64,000 nt of DNA from Abyssibacter sp036156195 (GTDB lineage Bacteria; Pseudomonadota; Gammaproteobacteria; Nevskiales; OUC007), in the NCBI GenBank assembly GCA_036156195.1, contig JAYZUZ010000011.1:434001-498000 (forward strand), read 5' to 3'. This document shows positions 42,540 through 50,010 of this stretch, one piece after another. A program made the translations under genes and the position numbers. The stretch's first letter is position 1. Each line of letters begins with the position of its first letter. Below the pieces are notes generated by a model that made no database searches, was not told the origin of the DNA, and saw only the letters and a list, made by a program, of their open reading frames with translations.

Positions 42540-42715
42540 GCGTCTCTCCCTTGTTGTGTTGGTTCCGCCCCACACTCCCTGCATCGCAGACTACCAACGA
42601 GACGACACCAGCACACGGCACCTAGTCATACCCTCAAACACCAGCTGTGTCCGTTTTTTTCCGCGGAACTCGTAGTATGTGATGGAAATGAAGGCACTAC
42701 GCTGACTCAAGACAC

Positions 42716-42870
42716 GTGCTATACGGCATTTGGCCGTAACTCCACGCCCGCCACACCGCAATTGAACGACAACGCCTAGGTGATTCAGTGACTTACAGAG
42801 CATTAGCGCTCGTTACACCGCAAGCATCCTGCGTGCTATACGGCATTTTGCACTCCAATAAGCGTTAGGT
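42716..42870 (+). other. Head of array 2, attI-like region
   Basis: A 16-base direct repeat, GTGCTATACGGCATTT, occurs at 42716-42731 and 42833-42848. The second copy continues into the 37-bp sequence shared with array 1 and ends in the core GTTAGGT (42864-42870), ten bases before the first cassette gene. No coding sequence is convincing here. It could be attI or a relic of attC sites. Confidence 0.5.
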
Positions 42871-42874
42871 CGCA

Positions 42875-43282
42875 ATGTCACAAGCTATGTCTCTTAAGTT
42901 GGCGGTGGGTTTCATATCTTTGGGCGCACTGGGATCGTTTGGACAATCGTGCGTCGCAGTCTGGAACTCCGCCAATTTGGAGGCGGGTTTTCTGTTCGCC
43001 GCTGCTGTTGTTCAGTTTGTTCTAGCGATCGGCATCTGGCATAAAGACAATCGAGCTCGTGTAGTGGCGCTATGGCTCACGTCAGTTTCCACAGTGCTTA
43101 TGGGTATCGCAATAACCACCACTCTACTTGCGATTGTTTTTCTTGAAGAAATCAATGTGGCTCCGTTGAATTTGGCTCCATCGATTATTGGTTTCTTCAT
43201 CGGCGTTTGGTTAATTATGTTTCTATCTGCAACGTCAACACGAGAATCATTCGTCAGCCATGACCTCTCCGAGGCAACCTAA
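42875..43282 (+). CDS. Cassette membrane protein, four helices
   Basis: A 135-residue protein whose ATG follows the array-head core by four bases. Four hydrophobic segments are clear (AVGFISLGALGSFGQ, GFLFAAAVVQFVLAIGIW, LTSVSTVLMGIAITTTLLAIVF, APSIIGFFIGVWLIMFLSA), with short loops and a C-terminal acidic tail. The stop lies in the next attC core. No family recognised. Confidence 0.75.
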   Translation: MSQAMSLKLAVGFISLGALGSFGQSCVAVWNSANLEAGFLFAAAVVQFVLAIGIWHKDNRARVVALWLTSVSTVLMGIAITTTLLAIVFLEEINVAPLNLAPSIIGFFIGVWLIMFLSATSTRESFVSHDLSEAT

Positions 43283-43372
43283 CCAGTCGGTCAAGTGGAC
43301 GCCAAACCCGCTACGCGTGTTTGGTTCTCTCCGCGCAGCGCGCTCCGGCGCCCCTCACCTCAAGCGTTAGAT
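43277..43372 (+). repeat. attC site
   Basis: End cores are ACCTAAC (43277-43283) and GTTAGAT (43366-43372). Bases 43288-43312 are identical to the reverse complement of 4523-4547 in array 1. Confidence 0.87.
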
Positions 43373-43634
43373 GTCTGTGATGAAGAATCGCGATCTGATT
43401 GCATCGAACATTGCTGAGGCTCGGGACGAACTGAACGGAGTTCTGGAAGCAATCGGGAATCGCGAGGAATATGATGAGGTCGAGCTACAACTTGCTCTTG
43501 AGCATGCCTTTCATCATCTCAGCTACGCTTGGAATATACGTGATGCCTCGCCGGAGGTCATAGCAGATAGATCGCGAGAAACGTTCAAAAAGCTCTCACG
43601 GTTTCCACTCAAGGATATTGAGGCTTATGAATAG
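43371..43634 (+). CDS. Small helical cassette protein
   Basis: An 87-residue soluble protein. ATG 43371 lies in the attC core itself; ATG 43380 (MKNRDL) is the likelier start. Sequence such as IAEARDELNGVLEAIG and ELQLALEHAFHHLSYAWNIR is strongly helical, with a His-His-x-x-x-x-Trp patch. No catalytic motif and no signal peptide. Size and charge would fit an antitoxin or adaptor, but nothing shows it. Confidence 0.68.
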   Translation: MSVMKNRDLIASNIAEARDELNGVLEAIGNREEYDEVELQLALEHAFHHLSYAWNIRDASPEVIADRSRETFKKLSRFPLKDIEAYE

Positions 43635-43636
43635 TC

Positions 43637-43730
43637 ATCTAACAGGGCGCTGCAAGGGACGTTTTGGAGCTGCGATCCAAAATTCCCTCCGCGCTTCGCG
43701 CTCCGGCGCCCCTGAGCTTCAGCGTTAGGT
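43637..43730 (+). repeat. attC site
   Basis: End cores are ATCTAAC (43637-43643) and GTTAGGT (43724-43730). The central CTCCGCGCTTCGCGCTCCGGC block recurs in neighbouring sites. Confidence 0.85.
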
Positions 43731-43734
43731 AGCT

Positions 43735-44109
43735 ATGGAAACGGACCTAAATGCTGCTTCGTATCAGCAATGGCATGCTCGACATTCTGTGCTCAGTGAT
43801 CGGGTCCTTACCGTTCAGCTTTGCCGTCTCGGCGGTAGCACCATCCATATCGCGCCTTCGTTCACCGTCATTTTCAGAGACGTCCAGTATCTTGAAGTAT
43901 TCGACGAAATCCGAACGGGCGACGCTTTCTTTAGTGGTCGAAGCTCGGGGGTTCTTGCAGTGCACGAAGAGTCCGAGTTGCTCAATCGCAGGACCACACA
44001 AGAGCTGAACGGCGCAAGAGCATATACCCACTATTCACTCATGACATCAGATGAAGTCTTTAACGTTCTGTCGAGTTTTGAACCACAGCTGATCCGGAAT
44101 GACGGCTAA
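43735..44109 (+). CDS. Cassette protein of unknown function
   Basis: A 124-residue soluble protein, ATG 43735, five bases after the attC core. It is predicted mostly beta, with a run of strands such as VLTVQLCRLGGSTIHIAPSF, then a Ser/Gly turn (FFSGRSSGVLAVHEES) and a helical end (SDEVFNVLSSFEPQLI). No family recognised. The stop is followed within four bases by the next attC. Confidence 0.7.
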   Translation: METDLNAASYQQWHARHSVLSDRVLTVQLCRLGGSTIHIAPSFTVIFRDVQYLEVFDEIRTGDAFFSGRSSGVLAVHEESELLNRRTTQELNGARAYTHYSLMTSDEVFNVLSSFEPQLIRNDG

Positions 44110-44112
44110 GCT

Positions 44113-44172
44113 ACCTAACCAATCGTTGGTTCGGACCACGCTACGCGTGGCCGCACAACTCAAGCGTTGGGC
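44113..44172 (+). repeat. attC site (short)
   Basis: End cores are ACCTAAC (44113-44119) and GTTGGGC (44166-44172). At 60 bases it is the shortest of the array. CCACGCTACGCGTGG forms the hairpin tip. Confidence 0.85.
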
Positions 44173-44192
44173 GTCAGTGATGCGGGGGCTGC

Positions 44193-44708
44193 ATGTTTGA
44201 AACGATAATTTCCGGCGTTCTGGTATTCGTAATTGGGCAGACAATCCTAAAGTTAGTTGTCGAACCGATTCATGCGCTTAAGAGGACGTTCGGTGATATT
44301 TCTCATGGGCTTCGAGTCTCTGCTCCGTTTCTGTACCGTCCGAACGACCTGCCTGACGAAATTGCCAGAACAGTTCAGAGCGAATTGCTTTCACTTTCCG
44401 GCAAGCTTTCTGCGGCCCTGATGCTGGTACCTGGGTACTCTTTTTGGCGGCGCGTGTTCTTCCTCCCGGGAAAGGCAGAAGTGAATGAGGCCGCGAGTGG
44501 GCTCATTACAATGAGTAACCTAGTTAATTCGGGTGGTGCTGCTGCATTAGAGCAAATCATCAAGGAGGTACAGGACACTTCCGACCTCTTGGGCATCTAC
44601 ATTCCCCCGCATTCACGTGTGAGCGACGAACTACTCCAACTAGCTATCCGGCATTATCTCGGCATCAAGGCGCCAGACGAGAAGGTGGCTCATGATGCGC
44701 AGGGTTAG
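44193..44708 (+). CDS. Membrane-anchored cassette protein
   Basis: A 171-residue protein. A single N-terminal hydrophobic segment (MFETIISGVLVFVIGQTILKLVV) anchors a cytoplasmic helical domain with alternating charged and hydrophobic residues. Segments such as DEIARTVQSELLSLSGKLSAAL and ALEQIIKEVQDTSDLLGIYI look like packed helices. No catalytic motif. Similar single-anchor proteins are common in integron arrays, without known function. Confidence 0.7.
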   Translation: MFETIISGVLVFVIGQTILKLVVEPIHALKRTFGDISHGLRVSAPFLYRPNDLPDEIARTVQSELLSLSGKLSAALMLVPGYSFWRRVFFLPGKAEVNEAASGLITMSNLVNSGGAAALEQIIKEVQDTSDLLGIYIPPHSRVSDELLQLAIRHYLGIKAPDEKVAHDAQG

Positions 44709-44743
44709 CCACGGCTTGCGGAGTCTGCCGCTGGTGGACAGAC

Positions 44744-44840
44744 GCCCAACAAATCGCTGCAGGCGACGTATGACCCGTCGCCCATTTTGCTGCCGCAAAA
44801 CAGTCGCCGCCTCAAACGCCCCTGAGCTCAGGCGTTGGGT
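44744..44840 (+). repeat. attC site
   Basis: End cores are GCCCAAC (44744-44750) and GTTGGGT (44834-44840). Inner arms GGCGACGTATGACCCGTCGCC fold on themselves. Confidence 0.87.
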
Positions 44841-44846
44841 TGCCAA

Positions 44847-45050
44847 ATGACCGATGGTGTGCGTAAGCGAGGCGAATATCTGTACTACGTTGTGGCCATA
44901 ATAGTTCTCGGCTTGGCTTATGCTCCTCTAGAACGCCTGATGGCAAATGATTTTGTTTTCGTGGTTGTGGTGGTGGCCTATCTTGCGATTGTCCGCCTGT
45001 CTTGGTGGGTAGTGCAGCGCTTTCGAACTAGCGGCAAAGTCAGTCAATAA
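44847..45050 (+). CDS. Small two-helix membrane protein
   Basis: A 67-residue protein from ATG 44847, seven bases after the attC core; an upstream TTG inside the core is unlikely. It has two hydrophobic helices (YLYYVVAIIVLGLAYAPL and FVFVVVVVAYLAIVRLSWWV) and short basic ends. It is a small membrane protein of unknown role. Confidence 0.66.
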   Translation: MTDGVRKRGEYLYYVVAIIVLGLAYAPLERLMANDFVFVVVVVAYLAIVRLSWWVVQRFRTSGKVSQ

Positions 45051-45087
45051 TTTGAATCTTAATGTTGTTCGAAATACCACGGCAGCA

Positions 45088-45159
45088 ACCCAACAAATCA
45101 TTCCAGTTGACACCAAACACGCTGCGTGCGTTTGGTGCCGCTGAATTCAATCGTTATAG
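45088..45159 (+). repeat. attC site
   Basis: End cores are ACCCAAC (45088-45094) and GTTATAG (45153-45159). CACCAAACACGCTGC and GCGTTTGGTG form the main stem. Confidence 0.82.
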
Positions 45160-45162
45160 CGC

Positions 45163-45531
45163 ATGAAGCGCATTCGCACATACCTCTGGTTTTCTCTTTT
45201 TCTGGCACTGATCTCTGGTTGGGTTGTTGGTGGCATGTGGAAATTCCAGCACGCGCTACCCACCGCTGATTGGGCCGCAACTGGTGTGCCCTTGTGGGAG
45301 CGCTGGCTACAAAAAGCGAAATGGTTCTTGGAAGGTTTCTGGCCGGCGGCACTCGCCGGATTTCTAGCGGGCCCGATCGCCTTTCAGTTAGTGCCTTCGG
45401 AAGAATGGATTGCAGCAGACCGTACCGGCAAGAGACGCAGGATGGTTTCAATCACCGGCACCATCTTGCTTTATTTGTTTGCTGGCCTGTTGGCGGCTCA
45501 TTTCGTTTGGGTGTCGTGGCATACCCTCTAA
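45163..45531 (+). CDS. Small membrane protein (cassette gene)
   Basis: A 122-residue protein starting at ATG 45163, three bases after the core. Three hydrophobic segments are seen: TYLWFSLFLALISGWVVGG, FWPAALAGFLAGPIAFQL and ITGTILLYLFAGLLAAHFVW. A Trp-rich loop lies between the first two. The stop falls inside the next attC core. No family recognised. Confidence 0.7.
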   Translation: MKRIRTYLWFSLFLALISGWVVGGMWKFQHALPTADWAATGVPLWERWLQKAKWFLEGFWPAALAGFLAGPIAFQLVPSEEWIAADRTGKRRRMVSITGTILLYLFAGLLAAHFVWVSWHTL

Positions 45532-45611
45532 CATCGCCATGGAGCGATACATATTCTCCGCTACGCGCTTCGCGCTCCACTCCAAATTGCCGCTCATGGT
45601 GGGCGTTGGGC
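45526..45611 (+). repeat. attC site
   Basis: End cores are CTCTAAC (45526-45532) and GTTGGGC (45605-45611). The inner hairpin is around TACGCGCTTCGCG. Confidence 0.82.
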
Positions 45612-45627
45612 CTAAAGGGAAAGACTA

Positions 45628-45990
45628 ATGAAAAAAGAGATTGAACAGACGCTAGTTGTACGCAAAGTCAAAGCAGGCTCGGTCTACAAATTGCTGTTCT
45701 GCGGCCTTCTTACGGGTTTTTTCCCACTGGGCCTCCTATTCGGCGTCATGGGCTTCTTCGGTGCTGACACCGTCAAATGGAATAACGAGCCTATTCACGG
45801 TGTCGCTGCCCTTTTCACATCTCCGGCCATATCCCTATTGGTTGCGCTGGCGTTCACAGCATTCTTGGGCACAGTAGCGTGTTTCGGGCTATGGCTGCTT
45901 TCTCGCTTCCGCACATTAAGTATTCGGGTCGTTTTGGCCCAACAAGCTGTTCAAGCCGACAGTTCCGACGAAGGCGGGTCTGCGGCTTAG
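45628..45990 (+). CDS. Small membrane protein whose C terminus is encoded by attC
   Basis: A 120-residue protein, ATG 45628, with two hydrophobic hairpin regions (LLFCGLLTGFFPLGLLFGVM and PAISLLVALAFTAFLGTVAC, the latter followed by FGLWLL). From residue ~104 on, the reading frame runs into the attC site 45937-46004, so the tail QQAVQADSSDEGGSAA is translated from the recombination site. If the cassette were moved, this tail would travel with it unchanged. Function unknown. Confidence 0.68.
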   Translation: MKKEIEQTLVVRKVKAGSVYKLLFCGLLTGFFPLGLLFGVMGFFGADTVKWNNEPIHGVAALFTSPAISLLVALAFTAFLGTVACFGLWLLSRFRTLSIRVVLAQQAVQADSSDEGGSAA

Positions 45991-46004
45991 CGCAGGCGTT
46001 GGGC
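45937..46004 (+). repeat. attC site overlapping a coding end
   Basis: End cores are GCCCAAC (45937-45943) and GTTGGGC (45998-46004). The site is 68 bases long and holds the last 18 codons of the preceding gene. Confidence 0.83.
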
Positions 46005-46007
46005 GTC

Positions 46008-46493
46008 TTGGAAATAGCGGTGCAACCGACACAGAAGCAGATTAATTCGTTCATGCAGGCTCATCAGGCGTTTGTGGCTGGCGATCACTCCGCGTCATTC
46101 AACGAGATGATGCGTCTCGCTGGTGAAGGCCTTGTAGATGCCCAGCACTTCGTCGGGTGGTGCTATGAACAAGGCACTGCAGTAGAAAGCAATCCAGAAC
46201 AGGCCTTCCATTGGTGGCAAAAAGCCGCCGAACAAAGCATTGCGGAATCGCAAAGGGCCATTGGGTCTATGCTGGCATCAGGCGAGGGCTGCGAGCTGAA
46301 TCGTCCACTTGGTGCGTATTGGCTGACAATCACCGCTTCGTGTCACGATGAGAATGAATTCGTCGCAACAGCTGCTGATCCCGAAAGGGAGCTGAAGCAG
46401 TTGCTGAAAAAAATGAATCCAGATCAGAGCAGATCAGTGAATTCAAACGGATGGCTGATGCCGCCGCCCACCTCAAGCGTCTGGGCGGCGTGA
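46008..46493 (+). CDS. Sel1-like repeat protein (cassette gene)
   Basis: Start is uncertain: TTG 46008, GTG 46020 and ATG 46053 are in frame, none with a good binding site. The first gives 161 residues. The middle carries Sel1-type TPR-like repeats: DAQHFVGWCYEQGTAVESN, then PEQAFHWWQKAAEQSIAESQ, RAIGSMLASGEGCE, and LGAYWLTI. Such repeats are protein-interaction scaffolds. The frame overlaps the next gene by 43 bases in the same cassette, so the two may be coupled. Confidence 0.74.
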   Translation: MEIAVQPTQKQINSFMQAHQAFVAGDHSASFNEMMRLAGEGLVDAQHFVGWCYEQGTAVESNPEQAFHWWQKAAEQSIAESQRAIGSMLASGEGCELNRPLGAYWLTITASCHDENEFVATAADPERELKQLLKKMNPDQSRSVNSNGWLMPPPTSSVWAA

Positions 46494-46825
46494 ATACCCA
46501 GGTAACCGGCAGTGTTCGGTACAGGAGGTTTGCCGGCTTTTGCGCACTCATATCATGCGTTCTGCTTTGGCCAGGCCCTTTCTCATGGTCGAGTGCGGTT
46601 GCGATGGCATTGTTCGCAGTAATGCTATTCCTGCTTTTTCTCGTCGAAAAGGCGCCTTGGGCATATCGCTGGCTATTCGTCTCTGCAGTTATTCCGCTTT
46701 CGTACGGCGCAGTCGCAGCAGTGGTTTTGAGTGCGGGATGGAGCGTTCCGAATACTTTTGCTGCATCAACGATTCTTGGCTCTGTTTTTTCAGCGATCGC
46801 CGTTTTTACTGCGAGGAGGCGATAG
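46451..46825 (+). CDS. Small polytopic membrane protein, overlapping the Sel1 gene
   Basis: A 124-residue protein in a different frame from the Sel1-like gene, which it overlaps. Four hydrophobic segments are evident (AGFCALISCVLLWPG, SAVAMALFAVMLFLLFLVE, RWLFVSAVIPLSYGAVAAVVL and FAASTILGSVFSAIAVF), with a basic C-terminal TARRR. The strong membrane pattern over 90 residues argues that it is real. GTG 46491 could be an alternative start. Two genes in one cassette is less usual than one. Confidence 0.6.
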   Translation: MADAAAHLKRLGGVNTQVTGSVRYRRFAGFCALISCVLLWPGPFSWSSAVAMALFAVMLFLLFLVEKAPWAYRWLFVSAVIPLSYGAVAAVVLSAGWSVPNTFAASTILGSVFSAIAVFTARRR

Positions 46826-46832
46826 TCTTGCC

Positions 46833-46913
46833 GCCCAACAAGCTTCTGCCGCGGCCTCATTCTTCGCCCCCCTTCGGCTTCGCTACGAATGGCCAGCTGA
46901 GCTCAGGTTTTTT
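46833..46913 (+). repeat. Eroded attC site
   Basis: The left core GCCCAAC (46833-46839) is intact. The expected right core has become GTTTTTT (46907-46913). The centre CCCCCCTTCGGCTTCGCTACGAATGG still partly pairs. It is probably inactive as a full site. Confidence 0.55.
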
Positions 46914-46924
46914 CCGGCAGGAAC

Positions 46925-47371
46925 ATGCTAATAGGGACTGTGGAAGCAGGACCAGCCATCTCGGAAATCGAACTAGCCCGATTTGAAAGAGACGCACGGC
47001 TGACGCTTCCACTTGACTATCGGGCGTTCCTGCTAAGACACAATGGAGGTCGACCGGTCCCTGCCGATTTCTGGCTAACCCTCAATGATGAGCGCCTGCC
47101 TTGGCGTGTTCATTACTTCTACGGGTTGAACGATCCAGTGGAGTCATGCTCATTGCAGTGGAACCTGACACAGAACACACGCCGTTTTGGCACGCTCCCG
47201 ATCACGAGCGACGAGGCTGGCAACATGCTGTATCTGCGCTGGGACAAGCCGAATGCAGGAAGCATGTATTTCGGCCCGACCCCCTCGGGGCACGGGGTGG
47301 AGCTGACGTGGCTCTGCGGAACTTTCACGGAATTCTTTCAGCCCCTTCACGAGGCTAACGAGAAGGGTTAA
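46925..47371 (+). CDS. SUKH (SMI1/KNR4) family protein
   Basis: A 148-residue protein, ATG 46925. The N-terminal SUKH signature is ISEIELARFERDARLTLPLD, then YRAFLLRHNGGRPVP, followed by FYGLND and a C-terminal TFTEFFQ. SUKH proteins are typical immunity proteins against polymorphic toxins and contact-dependent inhibition systems. No toxin gene is next to it, so it would be an orphan immunity gene carried as a cassette. The attC in front is eroded and none is seen behind, so it marks the worn end of the array. Confidence 0.82.
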   Translation: MLIGTVEAGPAISEIELARFERDARLTLPLDYRAFLLRHNGGRPVPADFWLTLNDERLPWRVHYFYGLNDPVESCSLQWNLTQNTRRFGTLPITSDEAGNMLYLRWDKPNAGSMYFGPTPSGHGVELTWLCGTFTEFFQPLHEANEKG

Positions 47372-47516
47372 AAGCGCCAGAGCCCTTTAAATGCGAAATC
47401 CGACCCTATAAGACGTTTCGATTCACCACAAGCCGCACACGTGCAGCTCAGGTTCAGCACCAGATTCAAATAACACGCACACCTGATTCACGGACCAAAA
47501 TAGGAATCAAGAGGAT
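47372..47516 (+). other. Non-coding tail of array 2
   Basis: Between the SUKH gene and the next small gene I see no open frame and no complete attC. It may contain the promoter of the small gene at 47517. Confidence 0.4.
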
Positions 47517-47624
47517 ATGGAGAACGCAGCTATTGGTGGAGTCATCGCAGTCATCATAGTGATGATTGTGATTTTTGTTTCCACGAGACAAAAAAATAGA
47601 AAAGACGACTCAGATCAAGATTAG
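47517..47624 (+). CDS. 35-residue single-helix membrane protein
   Basis: ATG 47517 follows AAGAGGAT, a good ribosome-binding site at proper spacing. The peptide has a short N terminus, one strongly hydrophobic helix (AIGGVIAVIIVMIVIFV), and a hydrophilic tail with basic then acidic residues (TRQKNRKDDSDQD). This resembles small membrane proteins or type I toxins, but no antisense RNA or partner is visible. The gene is too short for firm support; the binding site and clean topology are the evidence. Confidence 0.5.
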   Translation: MENAAIGGVIAVIIVMIVIFVSTRQKNRKDDSDQD

Positions 47625-47866
47625 TGAAAGTCGAACTTGGGGAGACATCCTAGAGCAGGATCAGACACTTCGACCGATACGGAGAACAACATGTGACCAG
47701 ACAGTACGTTCGCCGCTTGGGCGGGCGTTCTGTCTTCTTCCAATCCCCTCAGCGCTGGGGCGGTCTTGCTGCGGCAGACTGCATGCGGAAGCGGCCCCGA
47801 TGAGAGCCGCCCCCTTTACGTCAGCGCGTCACAGCGGGGTATGTCAGAAGCTCCGGAGCAGGCTAT
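47625..47866. other. Intergenic region after array 2
   Basis: There is no convincing gene. GCGGCCCCGATGAGAGCCGCCCC around 47791-47813 can fold into a short stem and may end the convergent response-regulator gene. This is where the AT-rich array gives way to GC-rich chromosome. Confidence 0.35.
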
Positions 47867-48775
47867 TCACGCTGATTCTCTGCGCAATCGTTTGTCACCG
47901 TACATGCGTGAGTCTGCTGCCTTGAAAAGTGCTTCTAATGTGTGGCCATCCTGAGGGCATGCAGAGAGACCAAGACTCGCCGAGCACAAGATCTCTCCGC
48001 CGTCAGACAACTCATGAGGCTGGCTAATGTCCTCACGGAGTTGATCAAGGAGACGTTGCGTCGGTGCACCTGGCAACCAGCCGTCAAGCAACACGACGAA
48101 TTCGTCACCGCCGAAGCGAAAAACTGCGTCGCTGGTCCGAACCCTGTGGCAAAGGCGACTGGCGACAGACACCAGCACCTGATCACCTGTGTCGTGCCCA
48201 TGTGTGTCGTTTATGTGCTTGAACCGATCGAGGTCAATGGCAAGCAAGCCGAAAGGTCGAGTGTAGTGCCGCGACTTGGTCAGCATTATTTTGACGCGTT
48301 CGTTGAACGCGTGCCGGTTCCCAACACCAGTGAGTGCGTCAAGCGAGGCGCGATGGGTGAGTTCCCGTAGCTGTTTCAGTTCATCCAGTCGCTGAGCCCT
48401 CGCATCTATCGCCGACTGAATAATTCGGCGCACTGCGGTCGAGGACAGTTGTTCCTTCGGTATGAAATCGTGAATACCTGCACGAAATGCGTTGGCGACG
48501 ATTCCCAGATCAGCGCCACCTGAAATCAGCACGAATGCGGATTGGTGAGCGTCAAGGGAGCCGAAGGACCGAGCCAAGTCCACGCCAGTCATACCTGGCA
48601 GGTGGTGATCGACCAAAACGGCAGCGTATTGCCCGGTCGCGATCATCGCTTGCGCGAGTTCGGCTGTTTCGACAACGGTGGTTTCGTAGTCCGGCAAGGC
48701 ATGCTCCAACAATCCGAGCATCAGCTGCTGGTCGAGCGGGTGGTCTTCTACGATCAATAACTTAGGGCGGTCCAT
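47867..48775 (-). CDS. Response regulator with diguanylate cyclase domain
   Basis: A 302-residue protein from ATG 48775; a longer in-frame start would add an unneeded 38-residue extension. The receiver domain is at ~4-120, with Asp10/Asp11 region LLIVEDHPLD, phospho-acceptor Asp56 (VLVDHHLPGM) and Lys107. The GGDEF domain is at ~143-300, with FGGDEF at 221-226 and an inhibitory-site RxxD at 213-216. It should make cyclic di-GMP when phosphorylated. No kinase is adjacent; the GAF/PAS kinase at 53778 is the nearest candidate on the same strand. Confidence 0.93.
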   Translation of the reverse strand: MDRPKLLIVEDHPLDQQLMLGLLEHALPDYETTVVETAELAQAMIATGQYAAVLVDHHLPGMTGVDLARSFGSLDAHQSAFVLISGGADLGIVANAFRAGIHDFIPKEQLSSTAVRRIIQSAIDARAQRLDELKQLRELTHRASLDALTGVGNRHAFNERVKIMLTKSRHYTRPFGLLAIDLDRFKHINDTHGHDTGDQVLVSVASRLCHRVRTSDAVFRFGGDEFVVLLDGWLPGAPTQRLLDQLREDISQPHELSDGGEILCSASLGLSACPQDGHTLEALFKAADSRMYGDKRLRRESA

Positions 48776-49022
48776 GCCTTGCTTCGCTTTTATTTCACCT
48801 GCAGTCTGACGGAACCCAGAGACGGTCAGCGACGGCTTTCCGACGGGCAGAGTACTCACGCGGAGCAAGGCCAGCAGTTGCCAGATCAACGTCGCGGGTC
48901 TGATTCACGGCTGGGTCTCAACGCGGGCCGGAAACGCCCGTGACTAAGCAATGGCACCCGGTGGCTGGCCGTTTGTGCCAGCATCCCGTGATCAATGCGG
49001 TGGCAGCGAGGAGACGATCAGC

Positions 49023-49424
49023 ATGATGACAGGGGGATGCTTTTGCGGTGCGGTGAAATACGAAATTGCATCACCGCTGGTCAAAGCGCGTTGCTGCCAC
49101 TGCTCCCGATGCAGAAAGGCGTTTAGTGGCGCCGGATCGGCCTATGCCGAAGTGGCTGCGCCCGATACGTTCACGTGGGTGCAAGGGCGTGAGTTGTTGA
49201 GCACGTATCTGACGCACGCCCCCTGGGGCCTGCAGTTTTGCAGCCGCTGCGGAACCACCTTGTGTGGCGTGCATGACGGCGTCGTGCACGGGGTGACGCT
49301 GGGGTCGGTCGATGGTGATCCGGGCGTCCAGATTGAGCAGCATATTTTCGTGGACTCGCGAGCACCCTGGGACCACATTGGCGGCGATGCGCCACAGTTT
49401 TCCGAACACGCGCCCCAGGCTTGA
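49023..49424 (+). CDS. GFA-family (DUF636) zinc protein
   Basis: A 133-residue protein, ATG 49023, behind GAGGAGA. The zinc motifs are in GGCFCGAVKYE, CCHCSRCRK and FCSRCGTTL, the pattern of the glutathione-dependent formaldehyde-activating family. Most members outside Gfa itself have no proven reaction. C-terminal HIFVDSRAPWDHIGGDAPQF is typical too. It is five bases from the next gene, so both are probably one transcript. Confidence 0.92.
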   Translation: MMTGGCFCGAVKYEIASPLVKARCCHCSRCRKAFSGAGSAYAEVAAPDTFTWVQGRELLSTYLTHAPWGLQFCSRCGTTLCGVHDGVVHGVTLGSVDGDPGVQIEQHIFVDSRAPWDHIGGDAPQFSEHAPQA

Positions 49425-49428
49425 CCAC

Positions 49429-49941
49429 ATGAATGTCTCCATCGCCCCGCTCGCGGCTGACGACGAAGCCGCGTTTCTGCAAGCCGTGGCGCGCAGCCGG
49501 TCCCTGCATGGTGACTGGGTGCAGCCCCCAACCGATCACGAAGGCTTTCAGGCCCTGCTGACAAAAGCGCAGGGTGAGCGCCATGTCTGCTATCTGGCCC
49601 GGACCCGCGAAGGCGAGCTGGTGGGGTGCATCAACCTGAATGAGATCGTGCGCGGCGTGTTTCTGTCGACCTACCTCGGCTACTACGCCTTTGCCCCGCA
49701 GCAAGGCAAAGGCCTGATGCGGGCAGCGCTGGCGGCTGCGATTGAGCAAGCCTTCGGGCCCCTGGGCTTACACCGTGTCGAAGCCAATGTGCAGCCGGGC
49801 AACACACGCTCCATCGCATTGCTGCGCTCGCTGGGCTTTCGGTATGAGGGCACATCTCCCAACTATTTGCGTATCGCTGGTGCCTGGCGGGAGCACGCGC
49901 GCTATGCGCTGACCACCGAGGATGACTTCGCGGGCGCATGA
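49429..49941 (+). CDS. GNAT acetyltransferase, RimJ/RimL type
   Basis: A 170-residue protein, ATG 49429. The acetyl-CoA-binding region reads LGYYAFAPQQGKGLMRAALAAAIEQAF, then LHRVEANVQPGNTRSIALLRSLGFRYEG, as in ribosomal-protein N-acetyltransferases and their relatives. It transfers an acetyl group to an amine, possibly the N terminus of a protein; the substrate is unknown. It follows the GFA-like gene by four bases. Confidence 0.9.
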   Translation: MNVSIAPLAADDEAAFLQAVARSRSLHGDWVQPPTDHEGFQALLTKAQGERHVCYLARTREGELVGCINLNEIVRGVFLSTYLGYYAFAPQQGKGLMRAALAAAIEQAFGPLGLHRVEANVQPGNTRSIALLRSLGFRYEGTSPNYLRIAGAWREHARYALTTEDDFAGA

Positions 49942-50010
49942 GCGACCTACGGGCAGTGCTACCGTAGGCGACCTCGGCGCTGATGTAGCGCGTTTGTCTG
50001 TGGAGCCCTG

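Larger units (their letters stand above)
42716..46913 (+). mobile_element. Cassette array 2 without an integrase
   Basis: Nine attC-type sites follow one another on the plus strand, each closing a short gene. Sites run from RYYYAAC to GTTRRRY cores at 43277, 43637, 44113, 44744, 45088, 45526, 45937 and (eroded) 46833. No intI gene is seen on either side. The head (42833-42869) is almost identical to that of array 1 in inverted orientation. In integron terms this is a cluster of attC sites lacking an integrase. Most genes encode membrane or small soluble unknowns. Confidence 0.85.

Noticed and set aside
42591..42803. Possible intI remnant on the minus strand at the head of array 2
   Set aside because: The 70-residue frame there shows none of the IntI N-terminal residues (LDQLR, HYS.RTE) and looks non-coding.
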